Positions 62,270 through 64,000 of a stretch of 64,000 nt of DNA are shown here, piece by piece (the stretch's first letter is position 1; every line of letters begins with the position of its first letter). The DNA comes from Mesobacillus foraminis (lineage in GTDB: Bacteria > Bacillota > Bacilli > Bacillales > Cytobacillaceae): assembly GCF_004340465.1 (NCBI RefSeq), contig NZ_SLVV01000002.1:434001-498000 (forward strand), given 5' to 3'. The notes beneath the pieces were generated by a model, which did no database searches, was not told the DNA's origin, and saw only the letters and a list, made by a program, of their open reading frames with translations. Both the position numbers and the translations under genes were made by a program.

Positions 62270-64000
62270 CTATCCTTTTTGATAAAAACCTAATGTAATA
62301 ATTTCGGATTTTCCTGCCTTATATTGTTCCTCTGTCTGATTTGTTCTTTCTTCGAGAATCGTACTTTTATAAGATTGGTAATCCTTAATGGATACCTTTA
62401 GACTCATCTTTTCTGGGGTTGGATTAAACCATCGGATCATCACATCATCTTGTTCTTCCGCCACTTTCATGGATGACCATGCAAGTCCGTTTGCTTCTGA
62501 TTCAACGAATTGGTGTGTTGTCGGCCATAAACCTTTATGGATGCTTGGTTGAACAGCAACGATCGGCACTTTGTATTCGTAGGCATCTACATAAGCCTGT
62601 GACTGGATCACATCCTTTTCATGCGGCAGTACTTGCCACTCTGCTGTCTGAATTCCCAGGCATTGTGCTTCAGGTGTCGGGAAGTTGCCCCAATCCCCAA
62701 GCTCGGCTGTCGAACGAAGCACGGTCACGGCAATCGTCCCATCCGCAAGAATTTCGTATTCTTGCAGACCATCAGTTGCCACTGTTAAACCTATATGGTC
62801 ATCTGCTAAACTGCAAAACCGCTGTTGGTGATGGCAAAAACTCGGATTCTCCCATTCTTCCTCCGGCATATTAGGGCGGGTCACGATTTCAAAAATACTG
62901 TCGGCTCTATGTGTATCTGCTTTAAGTCCTGTTGGGAACAGCACGCGAAGACGGTGGTCCCTTGCTTGGTTATCGATGGTGAGCCTAAAGGCCGGACCTT
63001 TCATTCCTTTTGCGAGTGTCACCACGGTACGAAGCGTGATGGTTGTCTTTTCACTTGATCTGCCTGCCACTCGATCTTTATGCCAGATTAATTGATTGCG
63101 TTCGGTGGCTAACCGGTCATCTGCGGAAGCCGGAATTGATAACGTTTGAGTAACTTCAAGTACGGTTCTAAGATTGGTTGTTTCAAGAAATTTAAATTCA
63201 GCTGTTTTTCCATTTGTGGTGATGGCACCATGTCCTTTTGCTTCCTTGTACATATATTCGTTTCCGACATCACCAGTGTCCTCGTAAATGCCAAGACGCT
63301 GGAATGACTCCCCGGTTTCCTTATGTATTAAATCAAAGCTGCCATCTTCATGGAAATGTAAATGGACATATTCATTTTCCATTTCAATAGATTTCTCTTC
63401 CATTTTGTCTGGCCCTGTGAACTGTTCCGGAGTCTCTGCCGGCACTAGGTAAAATGTTTTATACCCAAAGGATGGAATCCCATCCGCAAAGAATGAAAGT
63501 TTGGCCCGCTTGGCAAAAAACGGCTGGCGGAATTTATCATCTGGTAATTCATAACCAAACTCAACTACAGGGTCGCCCAGCTGGCATTCGATGGTCTCGC
63601 CTTGATCATTGATAAGCTTGTAACCTGGTGTTTCTTTGTCCTGCAGGTAGAATGGTATATCTTCGAAATGCATCTGTGAAAAATACACTTTTTCAAGATC
63701 GACTACCTTGGTAATGACATCATTTTTTTTCCATCCTGTTTGATTGATAACAACAAGCGGAATTCCGCCTTCCGGTGTTTCCGATGTATCAATTCTTTCA
63801 GCAAGCTCAGCCGCATTTTCCCTTACAAATACTTCTCCCATTTGCGAAACCGTTTCAAAACGAGTGACCATTTCACGATGGACTTCATCCACACTGCATC
63901 CGCAAATACTGTCATGGGGGTGATTCTTCATCAGTGATTTCCACATAAAGCGGAGATATTCACGAGGATAGGTACCGCCAGCTAAAAAGTTGATGGTTGC
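62270..64000 (-). CDS. GH38 alpha-mannosidase (third copy), 5' end beyond window
   Basis: A partial gene: 576 residues are visible and the frame is open to the window edge. The catalytic N-terminal half lies outside. The visible part begins in the middle helical domain (WKSLMKNHPHDSICGCSVDE, the His-Asp motif of the shorter MngB/SPy1604-like GH38 subtype, different from the FHDIIPGSS type of the other two copies) and continues with the beta-sandwich domains. The stop is 11 bases before the GH125 ATG, so the two are coupled. Streptococcal relatives of this subtype act on alpha-1,3-mannose after import. An ATG at 63946 is internal and not the real start. Confidence 0.9.
   Translation of the reverse strand, partial: ATINFLAGGTYPREYLRFMWKSLMKNHPHDSICGCSVDEVHREMVTRFETVSQMGEVFVRENAAELAERIDTSETPEGGIPLVVINQTGWKKNDVITKVVDLEKVYFSQMHFEDIPFYLQDKETPGYKLINDQGETIECQLGDPVVEFGYELPDDKFRQPFFAKRAKLSFFADGIPSFGYKTFYLVPAETPEQFTGPDKMEEKSIEMENEYVHLHFHEDGSFDLIHKETGESFQRLGIYEDTGDVGNEYMYKEAKGHGAITTNGKTAEFKFLETTNLRTVLEVTQTLSIPASADDRLATERNQLIWHKDRVAGRSSEKTTITLRTVVTLAKGMKGPAFRLTIDNQARDHRLRVLFPTGLKADTHRADSIFEIVTRPNMPEEEWENPSFCHHQQRFCSLADDHIGLTVATDGLQEYEILADGTIAVTVLRSTAELGDWGNFPTPEAQCLGIQTAEWQVLPHEKDVIQSQAYVDAYEYKVPIVAVQPSIHKGLWPTTHQFVESEANGLAWSSMKVAEEQDDVMIRWFNPTPEKMSLKVSIKDYQSYKSTILEERTNQTEEQYKAGKSEIITLGFYQKG

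Noticed and set aside
1-64000. tRNA, rRNA, CRISPR array, prophage or integrase
   Set aside because: None of the characteristic sequences, repeats or protein motifs was seen anywhere in the window.

Overview
The window looks like chromosome of a low-GC, Gram-positive, Bacillus-type soil or environmental bacterium. Shine-Dalgarno sites are strong (AGGAGG-like), TTG and GTG starts occur, catabolite-responsive (cre) sites are of Bacillus type, and many products resemble Bacillus families (YesM/YesN, LicT, GmuD/GmuE, YesL, YesU). No rRNA, tRNA, CRISPR array or intact insertion sequence was seen. The content is almost entirely carbohydrate catabolism.

Left part (1-22 kb) holds three separate sugar modules plus scattered small genes. 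(i) 2.5-9.5 kb: a ROK repressor faces a GPH-type glycoside transporter across a region with two XylR-like palindromes and a cre site; beyond the repressor lie a TIM-barrel isomerase/epimerase, a Gfo/Idh/MocA oxidoreductase and a DUF1961 protein. (ii) 11.9-17.2 kb: an ascorbate-type PTS (IIB, IIC) with a class II ketose-bisphosphate aldolase, a small TPR-like protein and a PRD-type activator that carries its own EIIA domain; a cre site precedes the activator. (iii) 17.6-21.9 kb: a polyol permease and a sugar isomerase diverge from an RpiR-family regulator and a ribokinase-family kinase.

Right part (22.4-64 kb) reads as a large N-glycan utilisation locus. Secreted enzymes: a GH85 endo-beta-N-acetylglucosaminidase and two GH84 beta-N-acetylglucosaminidases. 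Import: a CUT1 ABC transporter (two permeases and a lipoprotein, no ATPase here) with a YesM/YesN two-component system. Enzymes without signal peptides, hence probably cytoplasmic: three GH38 alpha-mannosidases, a GH125 exo-alpha-1,6-mannosidase, a GcnA-like GH20 hexosaminidase, GH35 beta-galactosidase, GH29 alpha-fucosidase, GH3 and GH1 glycosidases, and a ROK sugar kinase. Together they cover most bonds of high-mannose and complex N-glycans.

The most unusual signal is regulatory. The two GH84 genes are transcribed divergently, and each leader contains a 30-nt element resembling the RAT site of LicT/SacY antiterminators, overlapping a Rho-independent terminator. A BglG/LicT-type antiterminator gene lies about 2 kb beyond the second GH84 gene. 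The second GH84 gene is also split by an apparent -1 frameshift in a run of seven A. All functions are assigned by reading motifs, without database searches.
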